DNA of 52,809 bases from the NCBI GenBank assembly GCA_965199745.1, contig CBDATB010000002.1, forward strand, positions 1-52,809. The letters run 5' to 3'. Below the pieces are notes generated by a model. The model had not been told where the DNA came from, did not search any database, and saw only the letters and a program-made list of their open reading frames with translations. Of this stretch, positions 9,031-18,709 are shown piece after piece. The translations under genes and the position numbers were made by a program. The DNA comes from CBDATB01 sp965199745 (lineage in GTDB: Bacteria; Bacteroidota; Bacteroidia; Cytophagales; Flammeovirgaceae). Positions within the stretch are counted from its first letter, which is position 1. Every line of letters starts with the position of its first letter.

Positions 9031-10380
9031 TTGGATATTCAGTTCGATAAAAAAATTGATTCTTACGGTATTCTTACCATTCGTATAAAAAAAGAAGACT
9101 ATAAGAGTGATTTGAATAAAGAATTAAGGGCGTTTGCTAGAAAAACCACTTTGAAAGGTTTTCGCCGTGGGAAAATTCCTGCAGGAGTAATTAACAAAAT
9201 ATATGGTAGTGAATTGAAAGCCCAAGTTGTTAATAAAAAAGTAAGTGAATGGATAGACAGTTATGTGAAGAAACACGAAATTAGACTACTGTTTCCTCCA
9301 GCCAACCGCCACCAGTCAGCAGACACAAATCATCAGGTGCTTGAATCTGAAGATTTTGATTTGAGTTTCGATCTTTGTTTTGAACCTGCATTTACCTACG
9401 ACCTGACAAAATATAGTTTCAAATTTTATGAAATAAATCCCTCAGAAGCAGATGTTGAGAAAAGAGTAGCTAGTATTCAGGAGCTTCACGCATCGTTTGA
9501 AGACACCACAGAAGAAGCTGAGCGAGAGGATTGCCTGTTCGGTGTAGCTACCTCAGGAGAGCTGATAGAAGAAAATTTTAGTCTTATGATTTCTGCTATT
9601 GCCGAAGAACAACAGAATCAGTTTATCGGACTAAAAGCCAAAGATGTTGTAAGAGTTGACTTTACGAAAATATTTACCTCCGAACAACTACGGAATCGTT
9701 TCCATTTAGAGCCAGATGCAGACCTCGTGCCTTATCAAAACGAATGGGAATATACCGTTACAAAAGTAGAAAGAAAAAAGCAAGCAGAACTAAATCAAGA
9801 ATTTTTTGATAAGATCCTCGGCAAAGAAAAGGTAGCCAGTGAAAAAGAGTTTAAAGACTATTTTAAAGATAGTCTCTCAAGACAGATGAAAGATTATGCT
9901 AATACTTTATTGCACAACGAAATTAAGGCGCAACTGCTCAAAGACGCTACCTTTGAATTACCAGAAGATTTTCTTAAAAATAGACTGTATGAATACGGCA
10001 AAAGCCAAGCTAAAAAGCTTGGAAAACCCCAAATAGATACTACGGATAAAAATTTACTGGAAATGATCAACTCTGTGCGTTGGGAGGTTATTTATAATAA
10101 GATAGGTAGAGATGCTCAAATAGAGGTGACTACGGAAGAGATTAGGACACAGGCAAAAGTTGATGTTATAAATTTGTTAGATACAGCTCAGCTTCAGAAC
10201 AATAAACTCGACGAATTAATTGATGATTATCTTGAATATGAGCAAGGCGAAAATCGTACTAAGATTTCTCAAAAAATATTTACCAAAAAGATCTTTGACT
10301 ATCTCAAACAACACCTCAAACTAGAAACGCAAAAAGTAGATATTGCCAGTATTGACAAAATATTGGAAGAGAAAAAGTGA
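9031..10380 (+). CDS. tig: Trigger factor
   Basis: Trigger factor is the ribosome-bound chaperone that meets nascent chains at the exit tunnel. The 449-residue protein carries the ribosome-docking signature GFRRGKIP near residue 43 in its N-terminal domain. It then has a diverged PPIase-like middle part (about 150-250) and a long helical C-terminal chaperone domain. The start must be TTG at 9031: an in-frame TAA lies 15 nt upstream and the encoded DIQFDKKIDSYGIL matches the family's N-terminus. scpA follows 18 bp later in the same direction, so tig and scpA probably share a transcript that may run into moaD-moaE. Confidence 0.9.
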   Translation: MDIQFDKKIDSYGILTIRIKKEDYKSDLNKELRAFARKTTLKGFRRGKIPAGVINKIYGSELKAQVVNKKVSEWIDSYVKKHEIRLLFPPANRHQSADTNHQVLESEDFDLSFDLCFEPAFTYDLTKYSFKFYEINPSEADVEKRVASIQELHASFEDTTEEAEREDCLFGVATSGELIEENFSLMISAIAEEQQNQFIGLKAKDVVRVDFTKIFTSEQLRNRFHLEPDADLVPYQNEWEYTVTKVERKKQAELNQEFFDKILGKEKVASEKEFKDYFKDSLSRQMKDYANTLLHNEIKAQLLKDATFELPEDFLKNRLYEYGKSQAKKLGKPQIDTTDKNLLEMINSVRWEVIYNKIGRDAQIEVTTEEIRTQAKVDVINLLDTAQLQNNKLDELIDDYLEYEQGENRTKISQKIFTKKIFDYLKQHLKLETQKVDIASIDKILEEKK

Positions 10381-10398
10381 TACTTTGCTTGTTTAACT

Positions 10399-11145
10399 GT
10401 GAGTTTTGAAATAAAAATCCCTCTTTTTCAAGGTCCTTTCGACTTGCTCATTTTTTTTATTAAGCGCGACGAATTAGATATTCACGATATTCCTATAGCC
10501 AAAATTACCAAGGACTTTTTAGACTACACCCACCGGCTGAGAAAGATAAATATAGAGCTTGCTAGTGAGTTTGTACTTATGGCAGCTACACTTATGAATA
10601 TAAAAGCTAAAATGCTCCTCCCTCGCCCCAAGATTGACAAGAGCGGAGAAGAAATTGACCCCCGATCCGAATTGGTTCAGCACTTGCTAGAGTACAAAAA
10701 ATATAAAGCTGTTGTGCCAGTTTTTGAAGATTGGGAAAATGCGATGTTGCAAAGAGAAAAGAGAGGTAATATAATGAACGAACTCGCCCGTATTGCCGAT
10801 GATAACCATATTGAGCTGGCTTTACAAAAAGTCGATATTTACAAATTATTAAAAACATATCAAAATCTACTTGAAAAACACCAAGAACAAAAGAAATATC
10901 CTACCCATCAAGTAATTCCGTATGCTTACACAGTGGAAGTACAAAAAAAATGGATCATAGCAGAATTATCTATGAGAAATAAACTATCTTTTGATCAAGT
11001 ATTGTCTTTTGATACCGATAGAATTGCTATTATTTTCAACTTTCTTGCTATTTTAGAGCTTATTAGTACCAACTGTGTTACCTTGATACTCGGAGAGGGC
11101 TTTAACAACTTTTGGATACATACAGTGGCAGATGAGCAACAGTAA
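10399..11145 (+). CDS. scpA: Segregation and condensation protein A
   Basis: ScpA is the kleisin that bridges the Smc heads and binds ScpB. The 248-residue product opens with FEIKIPLFQGPFDLLIFFIK, the hallmark N-terminus of the family, followed by the IPIAKITKDFLDY and LASEFVLMAATLMNIKAKML helices, and ends in the winged-helix C-terminus. The start is GTG: the tig stop codon at 10378-10380 is in the same frame and no ATG lies between. It follows tig by 18 bp. The matching scpB lies at 3634-4236 on the other strand. Confidence 0.92.
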   Translation: MSFEIKIPLFQGPFDLLIFFIKRDELDIHDIPIAKITKDFLDYTHRLRKINIELASEFVLMAATLMNIKAKMLLPRPKIDKSGEEIDPRSELVQHLLEYKKYKAVVPVFEDWENAMLQREKRGNIMNELARIADDNHIELALQKVDIYKLLKTYQNLLEKHQEQKKYPTHQVIPYAYTVEVQKKWIIAELSMRNKLSFDQVLSFDTDRIAIIFNFLAILELISTNCVTLILGEGFNNFWIHTVADEQQ

Positions 11146-11184
11146 ACTCATTATTATTACACATGTCAAACATACCTATTACTT

Positions 11185-11427
11185 ATGCAAGTAAATATAT
11201 TGGCCTTTGCAATCGCCAGAGATATTGTAGGAAATTCATCTTTTTTTGTTTCTTTACCAGAAAATACTACAATAGCCGACTTGAAGCAGTACCTTATCGA
11301 TCGGTATCCTAAATTTAGTAAATTAGCTAATTTCAATCTAGCTATCAACAACGAATACCAAGAAGACGACTTCCTACTTCGTCCAAGTGATGAAATTGCT
11401 TTAATTCCACCTGTTAGCGGGGGTTGA
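11185..11427 (+). CDS. moaD: Molybdopterin synthase sulfur-carrier subunit
   Basis: MoaD carries the thiocarboxylate sulfur that MoaE uses to turn cyclic pyranopterin monophosphate into molybdopterin. The 80-residue ubiquitin-like protein ends in PPVSGG, the di-glycine tail that is adenylated and sulfurated. It sits 39 bp after scpA and 23 bp before moaE, so the two synthase subunits are coupled. The gene's length and tail are both standard. Confidence 0.92.
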   Translation: MQVNILAFAIARDIVGNSSFFVSLPENTTIADLKQYLIDRYPKFSKLANFNLAINNEYQEDDFLLRPSDEIALIPPVSGG

Positions 11428-11450
11428 TACATATTTTTTAATATTTATTT

Positions 11451-11867
11451 ATGATTAATATTCAGCTTTTAAGGGGTACCTTAAACCCACAAGTTTGTGC
11501 TAAATTTGTGGCTAATCCCGATAGCGGAGGCTCAGTAAATTTTATTGGTACAGTTAGGCGGAACACAAAAGAACAACGCATTGTACACCTCGAGTTTGAA
11601 GCTTACGAGCCGATGGCTATCTCTGAAATGCGCAAAATCGCCGAAGCAGTGCAAATTAAATGGGCGGTAAAAAAAATTGCTATACATCATAGGGTAGGGA
11701 TTTTACAAGTAGGTGAAATTGCTGTTGTCATTGCCGTTGCTACCCCTCATCGAAAAGCTGCTTTCGATGCTTGCCAATACGCCATAGATACTTTGAAGGA
11801 AACCGTCCCTATTTGGAAAAAAGAAGTATTTGAAAACGGTCAAGTATGGGTTGCTGCTCATCCATAA
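11451..11867 (+). CDS. moaE: Molybdopterin synthase catalytic subunit
   Basis: MoaE is the large subunit of molybdopterin synthase and acts with MoaD. The 138-residue protein contains GSVNFIGTVRRNTKEQ, HLEFEAYEPMA, HHRVGILQVGEIAVVIAVATPHR and VPIWKKEVF, all conserved in the family. The active-site lysine region KKEVFENG is intact. It is convergent with moeA, separated by only 13 bp. The remaining early-pathway genes (moaA, moaC) are not in the window. Confidence 0.93.
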   Translation: MINIQLLRGTLNPQVCAKFVANPDSGGSVNFIGTVRRNTKEQRIVHLEFEAYEPMAISEMRKIAEAVQIKWAVKKIAIHHRVGILQVGEIAVVIAVATPHRKAAFDACQYAIDTLKETVPIWKKEVFENGQVWVAAHP

Positions 11868-11880
11868 TTTTTCTAACACA

Positions 11881-13080
11881 CTATCTTCGATAAGCGATAA
11901 AAGGGTAAACTTCTCCTTTTTTGTATTTATTTTTTGTTTCTGGCAACTCAATAAATCCATCGGTATTCACCAAATTTGCTAAATCGCCAGATCCACATCC
12001 AGCACTAGGGCGAGCGTATAAAACCCCTCGACGAGTATACGCTATTTTTACTTCGAGAAAATAGGTTAAATCAGGCATAAAAGTAACTTCATCACTCAGT
12101 ACAGCCATGCGGTAATTGGTTGTTGGCAGTTGTAGACTTGCTTTTAGCCATGGTAAAAAATAGCGATAAAGACATAGAAAAGAAGCTACTGGGTTGCCTG
12201 GAAAAGCAAAAACTAAGGTTTTATTTTTAGCTTTTCCAAACCAAAAAGGTCTCCCAGGACGCTGTCTAACTGTATGGAAGAGTTTTTCTACCCGGAACGA
12301 CGCTAAAGCATCAGGAATATAATCTCGTTTACCTTTTGACACGCCACCAGTCATAATAATTACTCGGTACTTGCCCAGTGCTTGCTCAAGCTCATTTCTT
12401 ACTGCCTCCGCACGGTCGGGTAAATGCATCGTGTCGGTTTCTATGCCCCAATGCCTTAGTTCAGACTGTATATGATAAATATTAGACTTTCTAATCTGAT
12501 GTGCCAGCGGTGTCTCACTCACTTCTATCACTTCATCTCCCGTTGAAATAATCAGTACTTTCGGCAACTGATATATTTTCAGGTGAGTTTTTCCAATGCT
12601 TGCAGCTATACTTATCTCTGGTGAGGCAATCAACACTCCAGCTTTCACAATAACTTCACCTGTTCGGCGGTCATCTCCCTTGCGATGAATATTTTGCCCC
12701 TGTCTTAGCTGCTCAGTCTGAATAGTTGCCACGCCATTTTCTAAAGATAAGTCTTCGTAGCGAACAACAGTATCTGTATTTTTCGGAAGTACTGCTCCCG
12801 TCATTACCTCCAGGCAATTAGCGGAGTTTTCTAATATGCTTTGTTCTTGCCCCGCTGCAACTAGTTCGGCAACTGGAAAGGATCTTTGTCCGGCTTTAAA
12901 GCTAGCATAATCAATGGCAATACCATCCATTGTTATGCGATGATAAGGTGGGAAATCTCTGTCGGCACTCAAGTCTTCAGCTAAGACTTTATCAATAGCG
13001 TTTTTAAGATCAATTTCTGCAATATCCGGCTTTATTTTAGCAGCTAAAATAATATCAGTAGCTTCTTGTACTCCAATCAT
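11881..13080 (-). CDS. moeA: Molybdopterin molybdenumtransferase
   Basis: MoeA inserts molybdate into adenylated molybdopterin at the last shared step of molybdenum-cofactor synthesis. The 399-residue product has the family's landmarks: MDGIAIDYA, GQNIHRKGDD, ISTGDEV, MTGGVSKGKRDYIPDAL (MoCF-biosynthesis domain) and FAFPGNPVASFLC. The C-terminal domain IV is present. The gene faces moaE with a 13-bp gap, so the two transcripts overlap at their ends or stop within each other. Confidence 0.93.
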   Translation of the reverse strand: MIGVQEATDIILAAKIKPDIAEIDLKNAIDKVLAEDLSADRDFPPYHRITMDGIAIDYASFKAGQRSFPVAELVAAGQEQSILENSANCLEVMTGAVLPKNTDTVVRYEDLSLENGVATIQTEQLRQGQNIHRKGDDRRTGEVIVKAGVLIASPEISIAASIGKTHLKIYQLPKVLIISTGDEVIEVSETPLAHQIRKSNIYHIQSELRHWGIETDTMHLPDRAEAVRNELEQALGKYRVIIMTGGVSKGKRDYIPDALASFRVEKLFHTVRQRPGRPFWFGKAKNKTLVFAFPGNPVASFLCLYRYFLPWLKASLQLPTTNYRMAVLSDEVTFMPDLTYFLEVKIAYTRRGVLYARPSAGCGSGDLANLVNTDGFIELPETKNKYKKGEVYPFIAYRR

Positions 13081-13194
13081 GAAAAAACTAATATTTATTG
13101 TTCAATACGGCAAAGGTAAGTACATTTTTAAAAGAATTTTTTATATTTATGCAGAAAAAACATATAGATGATTTTACAAAAAAAATAGATAATT

Positions 13195-13599
13195 ATGCAG
13201 GAAACTATTCTTCAAATTATTGCTTTTGTAGTGGCTATTATTTACTTCCTGATTTCAGGAAGAAATAAAAATAAAAAAAGTAAAAAACCTATTGATTACC
13301 CTGAACAAAACACAAGTGAAATACCTAGTATTCCAGGCTTAAGCGATTTGCTCAAAAATATCAGTGTGGAGCAAAAAAAAGAAAATAAACCAGAAGAATC
13401 AGATGAGAAAATAGTGACGAACACCAAAAGTTATTCCACCGAAAGCATCCTGAAAGACAAAGACAAAAAAGAGAAAGAAAATATTGCTAAAACTCGTACA
13501 AAAAAGCAAAAATCAGAAGGGTTGCTCTTCCTAGGTAAGCCAAACAATCTCAAAGAAGTTATTATTATGAAAGAGATATTAGACAGAAAATATGTTTAG
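13195..13599 (+). CDS. Hypothetical protein with N-terminal membrane anchor
   Basis: The 134-residue protein begins with a single hydrophobic helix (ILQIIAFVVAIIYFLISG, about residues 4-21). A strongly charged lysine- and glutamate-rich cytoplasmic tail follows, with little predicted order until the last 25 residues. Those last residues (LGKPNNLKEVIIMKEILDRK) resemble the short conserved tail seen at the end of some Bacteroidota hypothetical membrane proteins. No function can be assigned. It starts 115 bp from the divergent moeA gene and ends 4 bp before the DUF5723 gene on the other strand. Confidence 0.6.
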   Translation: MQETILQIIAFVVAIIYFLISGRNKNKKSKKPIDYPEQNTSEIPSIPGLSDLLKNISVEQKKENKPEESDEKIVTNTKSYSTESILKDKDKKEKENIAKTRTKKQKSEGLLFLGKPNNLKEVIIMKEILDRKYV

Positions 13600-13602
13600 C
13601 TT

Positions 13603-15162
13603 TTATTTAGGATGTTTTAACTTCTTTGGATTAGCACCTAAGAAATCATCCAGATGTTGTGGTTGATATCGAGGTGCGTTATATCTTAAACCAAATTCAT
13701 CTAAGTTGTAAGGATGTTCATAGCCCTCCCCTAAGAATTCCTCTGAATCGTAGGCTTTACTGGATTTTTTCTTTTTCTTTTGACCCTTATTCTTTGCTCC
13801 TACAACCAGTGATACACCTGCCCTAACCGAAAAATTCTTTACATTGCGGTAGTTAGTCAGGATATTAACCATATTATCGCTAACTACAAAAACCTGCAAT
13901 GGAATGAGATTTATGGAGATACCCCCGCCCAAATTCATAAAGCTAAACCTGTCGGCAGTATAGGTTAATGACAGGGTAAGATACTCCCCTAAGTCTTTAT
14001 TGACATTCAATGAAAGAGAAGAAAAAAAGTTCCCCCGGTATATTTCTCCATACAGTAAAGCGTTGGCGGTGAGGTTGTATGCAAGTTCATAGCTGCTGCC
14101 CAGAGTAAAAGCAAGAGGTAACGAAGAACTAAACTTTTCTGAATTATCTGTTGATGCAAATTTGAAAGCCTTTGACAAAGAATCAGTTAATGCGTTGGTA
14201 TTAGCATCAGAGTCATTGATAATGTCAAGTCCATCAAAAGAAAAGTTGGTTCTATTGTTTTCTCCTAATACAAAATTTTGTCTATCCTGATTTTTCCAAC
14301 TAATTTTAGGGCTTATATTCAAAATACTAGCACTCACTAACAGCTTATCTGTCACTTGGTATGTTGCTCCTACATCAAGACCGAAAGTCATGTTAGAAAA
14401 ATTTTTTAAGTATTCAAAGATAGTATCTCGGTTGTTAATGATACCGACTGGCTCACCATTGCTCATTTCAATAAGTGTATTCACACCACCAGTATTAACT
14501 AAGCCCGAACTCGTGGATAATTGTACTGGATAATTGGCTGCATCACCGGTAGAGAAATCTAATCTCAAATTATTTGACTGAATGGCACCGATTCCAAATA
14601 TGGCTTTCAAATTAACTCCTAACCTGAGTTTATCTTGTAAGAAAGAATGCCCTAAGTTCACATTAAACTCTCTAGTGTGTAAGAAAGAAATATCCGGAGC
14701 TATTTGTAATGTTTCATCGAGTAAAGCTGCGTTGCCATTGGCAACTAAGTTGATTAAGTCTTTAGGATAACCAAAAATAGCTCGCACATTTTCTTTTGCA
14801 AATATACCAACTTGCAGATTATGAAAATTCAGGTACAGACCTGCGTCAAAAGTAGCATTAAAACCAATTTGATTCCGCTGTGAAAGACTATTAAGAATAT
14901 TTTCTACACGAATACTTTTCGTACCATCTACTCTAGCAATTGCATCATTATATGAGAAACCATCGGTAATAGCTTGAGCTTCAAAAGAGGCTAAATTCAA
15001 ACCAAACGTATAGTTGAATTTGGTAGCAGGGTTCAAATGCACACTTTGCGGCAGAGTACGCATAAAGTAGGCTGTCCGTTGCTGTGCTAGAGCTAAGACT
15101 GGCAGTAGTATGGTGGCGAACACCATAAACGATATAGATACGAACCAATTTTTAATTATCAT
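13603..15162 (-). CDS. DUF5723-type outer-membrane beta-barrel protein
   Basis: A 519-residue exported protein: signal peptide MIIKNWFVSISFMVFATI with likely cleavage after LALAQ. It then shows AYFMRTLPQSVHLNPA, a typical beginning of DUF5723/PorV-like barrels in Bacteroidota, and many alternating amphipathic strands (NVNLGHSFLQDKLRLGVNLK, YLTLSLTYTADRF). A lysine-rich patch (KNKGQKKKKKSSK) near residue 470 precedes an acidic, tyrosine-rich tail that may hang in the periplasm. Its start overlaps the end of the upstream lipoprotein gene by 11 bp, so the two are translationally coupled and probably form one outer-membrane unit. The function is unknown. Confidence 0.7.
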   Translation of the reverse strand: MIIKNWFVSISFMVFATILLPVLALAQQRTAYFMRTLPQSVHLNPATKFNYTFGLNLASFEAQAITDGFSYNDAIARVDGTKSIRVENILNSLSQRNQIGFNATFDAGLYLNFHNLQVGIFAKENVRAIFGYPKDLINLVANGNAALLDETLQIAPDISFLHTREFNVNLGHSFLQDKLRLGVNLKAIFGIGAIQSNNLRLDFSTGDAANYPVQLSTSSGLVNTGGVNTLIEMSNGEPVGIINNRDTIFEYLKNFSNMTFGLDVGATYQVTDKLLVSASILNISPKISWKNQDRQNFVLGENNRTNFSFDGLDIINDSDANTNALTDSLSKAFKFASTDNSEKFSSSLPLAFTLGSSYELAYNLTANALLYGEIYRGNFFSSLSLNVNKDLGEYLTLSLTYTADRFSFMNLGGGISINLIPLQVFVVSDNMVNILTNYRNVKNFSVRAGVSLVVGAKNKGQKKKKKSSKAYDSEEFLGEGYEHPYNLDEFGLRYNAPRYQPQHLDDFLGANPKKLKHPK

Positions 15163-17266
15163 AGGAGATATTAAAGGTTAAATTAGCAAAAAATCCCATT
15201 TTCAGGGTCATTTTATAAGTTTGCAAAATCTTTACGGGTGCAGAAGCGTCACTACCTGAGTTATTTGAGGTAGAAGCCGTACCTGTTACAATAATTTTTG
15301 TACCCTTGAGAATTCTTTGTAGCTTGGGTAGATCAACAGTTATGTCAGCGTCTAAACTTGTTGACCCTATAACAATACCTTCGCTATTGGTAATGCCTGC
15401 TGCTGAAATTCTGTTTTGTTCAAAACTTTCGTTGTACAGGCTATCCACGATATTAAAATCGTCATCGACAATGTAAGCCTGCACGGCAATATCGACTGGA
15501 AAGCTATTCAGTGTGTTCACTCTAATAATCCCACTGTTGAGGTCTTTTACGTCTTCTTCTTTGAAAGGGAAATTAAATGCAAAGGTGTCTGTAAAAATCA
15601 GATTTTGTACGGAAACATTCAGGGGTAGTTCTACCCGCATATCCACCGTGAGGCTGTCGTCTGAGGTAAGGAAATTTTCACTTAGCCCACTGGGATTCAG
15701 CATCACAGAGGCGTTGTAGATTATTTCTATTGGCTTAAAACTCACCAGATCATCTGTGTTATCAGCTGTAACACCAGTAGTTATGCCAGGCGTTGTAATA
15801 TTTGTAGCTGCTAGAATAGGAATAATATTTTGGTCTGAGCCTTTGCTGATAGTAATATTTCGCACTTGATCGTCAATATTAATCGCTTTTGCACTAGTGA
15901 AATTCAAGTTTGCTTCTACCCCATAATCGTTTGTTATAGTTAAATCTATTGTCAGATCGGGCAAGGCAAAATCGCCGGTTAATCCTGTACCTCTAAAAAA
16001 AGATACTTCTAAGGTATCACCGCCGATATCTAAGCTTTGATTGCCAAAGTAACCTCTTATCTGCTGCGTATTAAAATTTTTGAATCTAGTATTTACGTTT
16101 ACAGTCTCTGCAGGCCTATAAATAATGTTTGAACCACTAGCAGTAAAAAAGCGATATGTCAAAATAACTCTATTGTAATCTTGCGAAGCATCTAGGTTTA
16201 GATTAATTCTTGTATTAGCCAAGTCAAAATTTACGTTGCTATTACCCGATGGACTCAAGTTTGTGCTAGAAGACAGAGGACTATTGCTCTGATTTAAAAT
16301 ACTAGGAAGGTTAATATCTAATCGGGAATTGAAAGAGATGTCTGAACTAATATCTAGCTCAATTGTTCCTCCATCCATTAAAAGCTCTCGAAGCTGAACA
16401 GTAGATAAATTCAGATAGAGAGTGTCTTTACTCTCAAAGTCAATATCTCTAGCCAAGTTGATAGATGCTTCAGAAATAACCAGATTAGCTGTTGTAGTAC
16501 TGATAATCAATTGATCACTAACATCCACAACACTAGCAGAGTTCGTCCGGCTACCCATTAACTGAATATTAGATAAGTTAAAAGAAATTTGATTTCTCAC
16601 AGTTTTGGAAGCAAAGCTAATTTGTTGGGTCTGGTTAGTACCTGCTGCTACATTAAAAGAGCTGGTGCCAATCAAAGAATTATCGCTTATATTTGTTAAT
16701 CGCAAATCAAAACTAATCGGCGCACCGAAATTATTGCTTACGGTGATACCTATTGTACCGCCACTGTAAGTAATGTACTCAAAGTCTGTATTGGGCGAAT
16801 TTTGCTCCAGATTAAAATCACTTAGCATAATATCACCTATCGTGTTATAGCGTACGCCATTAGGCGTGGCACCGCCTCCTAAAGTTCCTAAATCAACATC
16901 TTCTGAGAGGTTTACGTCGGGAACTGTAATATTTTTGTCCAAAGGTAAAGCAAAAGAACTATTAACATCGGGGATGACTACCAAATCCTGAATGTCTTTT
17001 GAGAATATTTGTGAGATGTAAACAAAGGTAACTAAGCCCGCACTATCAGTACTCTGGTCGACTTGTTGGAAAGCCGTATCTAATGTACTAATAATCCTAT
17101 TAACGCCAATAGAGGAATTCACTAAAGGCACTGCTATGCTGGGTGAGATTTCTACTTCCGTATTACCAAAATCAAAATCATCTTTGTTAATGCAGCCCCA
17201 GAATATCGAGGTTAAAAGAATTACCCGTTGTAATGGCACGTGGTTGAATATAAATTTTCTTTTCAT
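15152..17266 (-). CDS. Large lipoprotein of unknown function
   Basis: I place the start at the ATG at 17266 rather than at an upstream in-frame ATG (17305), because it opens directly into MKRKFIFNHVPLQRVILL followed by the lipobox-like IFWGC. The product is a lipoprotein of about 704 aa with a mature part of repeated beta-rich stretches: many DxT/SxNF turns and DLTIDLTITNDYG-like strands suggest tandem Ig-like or jelly-roll domains. No catalytic motif is seen. It overlaps the DUF5723 barrel gene by 11 bp, which argues for a surface complex of lipoprotein and barrel. Confidence 0.65.
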   Translation of the reverse strand: MKRKFIFNHVPLQRVILLTSIFWGCINKDDFDFGNTEVEISPSIAVPLVNSSIGVNRIISTLDTAFQQVDQSTDSAGLVTFVYISQIFSKDIQDLVVIPDVNSSFALPLDKNITVPDVNLSEDVDLGTLGGGATPNGVRYNTIGDIMLSDFNLEQNSPNTDFEYITYSGGTIGITVSNNFGAPISFDLRLTNISDNSLIGTSSFNVAAGTNQTQQISFASKTVRNQISFNLSNIQLMGSRTNSASVVDVSDQLIISTTTANLVISEASINLARDIDFESKDTLYLNLSTVQLRELLMDGGTIELDISSDISFNSRLDINLPSILNQSNSPLSSSTNLSPSGNSNVNFDLANTRINLNLDASQDYNRVILTYRFFTASGSNIIYRPAETVNVNTRFKNFNTQQIRGYFGNQSLDIGGDTLEVSFFRGTGLTGDFALPDLTIDLTITNDYGVEANLNFTSAKAINIDDQVRNITISKGSDQNIIPILAATNITTPGITTGVTADNTDDLVSFKPIEIIYNASVMLNPSGLSENFLTSDDSLTVDMRVELPLNVSVQNLIFTDTFAFNFPFKEEDVKDLNSGIIRVNTLNSFPVDIAVQAYIVDDDFNIVDSLYNESFEQNRISAAGITNSEGIVIGSTSLDADITVDLPKLQRILKGTKIIVTGTASTSNNSGSDASAPVKILQTYKMTLKMGFFANLTFNISYDN

Positions 17267-17493
17267 GGTGATTTTTACAGTGAAATTGATCGATTTTATA
17301 TGCACTTTAGAACAGAAAGAGAACCTTATGTATTGTGAAAAGTAGGAAGAAAAATTATTCTTTTTCTACAAGAAAATATTTTTGAGTATTTTATCTTTTT
17401 TACTTTTAGAGTGCGAGTCTAGATAATTAAAATGTACATTTATAAGATTTAGGTAAGCAAAACTCATTTTTTACTAAAACCTACAAGCAAACC

Positions 17494-18123
17494 ATGGACG
17501 CACCTGTAACAAGTATACTGTTACTAATTATTGTAGCGATTAGCCTGTTGGGCTTTCAGAGTCCGCTATTGAAAGAAAGATTAATGATGCAGCCCTACCA
17601 AATCTTTCACTGTAAACAATTTTATCGTTTAATCAGTTCAGGATTTGCTCATGCCAACCACACTCATTTACTTTTTAATGTTGTAACTTTTTATTTTTTT
17701 GGTATATCCGTAGAGACGACTTTCGTTGCTTTATATGAGGTAGCTGGGAACTTTTACTTTATTTTATTGTTTTTGTCCGCTGTCACTGCATCAGATATAC
17801 CCACTGCTATCAAGTATAGAAACAGCACATCCTATTCCTCGCTGGGAGCATCTGGGGGTGTTTCAGCTATTGTTTTTACTAGTATTTTATTTACCCCATT
17901 AGCTGATATTTACCTAATATTTGTACCTATACCCATTCCCGGCTTTATACTAGGCACCCTTTATATCATATATTCCTATTATCAATCTAAAACAAGTAAC
18001 GATAATATCAACCATGCTGCACACCTACATGGAGCACTTTTTGGCATTATATTTAGTGTTTTTATAGAGCCGACTGTTATCCCCGACTTTATTCAAAAAG
18101 TTAGTCAATGGAGACTTTATTGA
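17494..18123 (+). CDS. Rhomboid-family intramembrane serine protease
   Basis: A six-helix membrane protease of 209 aa that would cut transmembrane segments. The catalytic serine is in GASGG (Ser120) and the histidine partner in AHLHG (His177). The oxyanion-side motif HTHLLFNVVTFYFFG lies in helix 2 (residues 56-70). All parts needed for activity are present. It is convergent with the MerR-family gene (15-bp gap). The substrate is unknown. Confidence 0.88.
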   Translation: MDAPVTSILLLIIVAISLLGFQSPLLKERLMMQPYQIFHCKQFYRLISSGFAHANHTHLLFNVVTFYFFGISVETTFVALYEVAGNFYFILLFLSAVTASDIPTAIKYRNSTSYSSLGASGGVSAIVFTSILFTPLADIYLIFVPIPIPGFILGTLYIIYSYYQSKTSNDNINHAAHLHGALFGIIFSVFIEPTVIPDFIQKVSQWRLY

Positions 18124-18138
18124 GTCAATCGGACACGG

Positions 18139-18537
18139 CTATCTATATTTGTTAATGTGTTTAGATAAATTAGTACGTTTTGGATGTTTCTCTTCACTAT
18201 CTTCTGTACTTTCTATTTTATTGATTAGTTCTCTCAAAACACACAAAAAAGATTTTACTTTTTCGAGCGAATGAATAGTTTCGATACTATTCAAATGTTG
18301 TGCTTTGTTTTTCAACATCTTTTTTGCACCTTGTAAAGTATAGCCTCTTTTTTTTACCAAGTGATAAATTTTGCCGATAACTTCTATATCTAACTTGGTA
18401 TATTGCCTAGCTCCATTCCTATTTTTTTTTGGTTTAATTTCCCTAAACTGACCTTCCCAAAATCGAATTAAAGAGGGAGCTACATCAAATTCAACGGCTA
18501 CTTCACTAATGGTATAATATTTTTTCTGAGTTTCCAT
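18139..18537 (-). CDS. MerR-family transcriptional regulator
   Basis: A 132-residue protein with an N-terminal MerR winged helix: YYTISEVAVEFDVAPSLIRF, then WEGQFREIKPKKNRNGARQY, a dimerisation helix from about residue 85 and a short tail. This short form without an effector-binding domain is widespread in Bacteroidota. No cysteines suited to metal sensing are seen. Targets cannot be inferred; the nearest divergent gene is the GH30 glycosidase, 172 bp away, which is a possible target. Confidence 0.85.
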   Translation of the reverse strand: METQKKYYTISEVAVEFDVAPSLIRFWEGQFREIKPKKNRNGARQYTKLDIEVIGKIYHLVKKRGYTLQGAKKMLKNKAQHLNSIETIHSLEKVKSFLCVLRELINKIESTEDSEEKHPKRTNLSKHINKYR

Positions 18538-18709
18538 AATTCAATCACTTAAGTTTAATCTCATTTCAAGTAATGAACAAAAAATCGAGCCAAATAAATA
18601 GCAACTTAAAAGAAAAATATATTTGTTTGTGTGCTAAAATGTATCAATCTTTGATATTTTGGTATACTATGGTTATATTTACGCAGCGTAAAACTAAGGC
18701 AATAAATTT

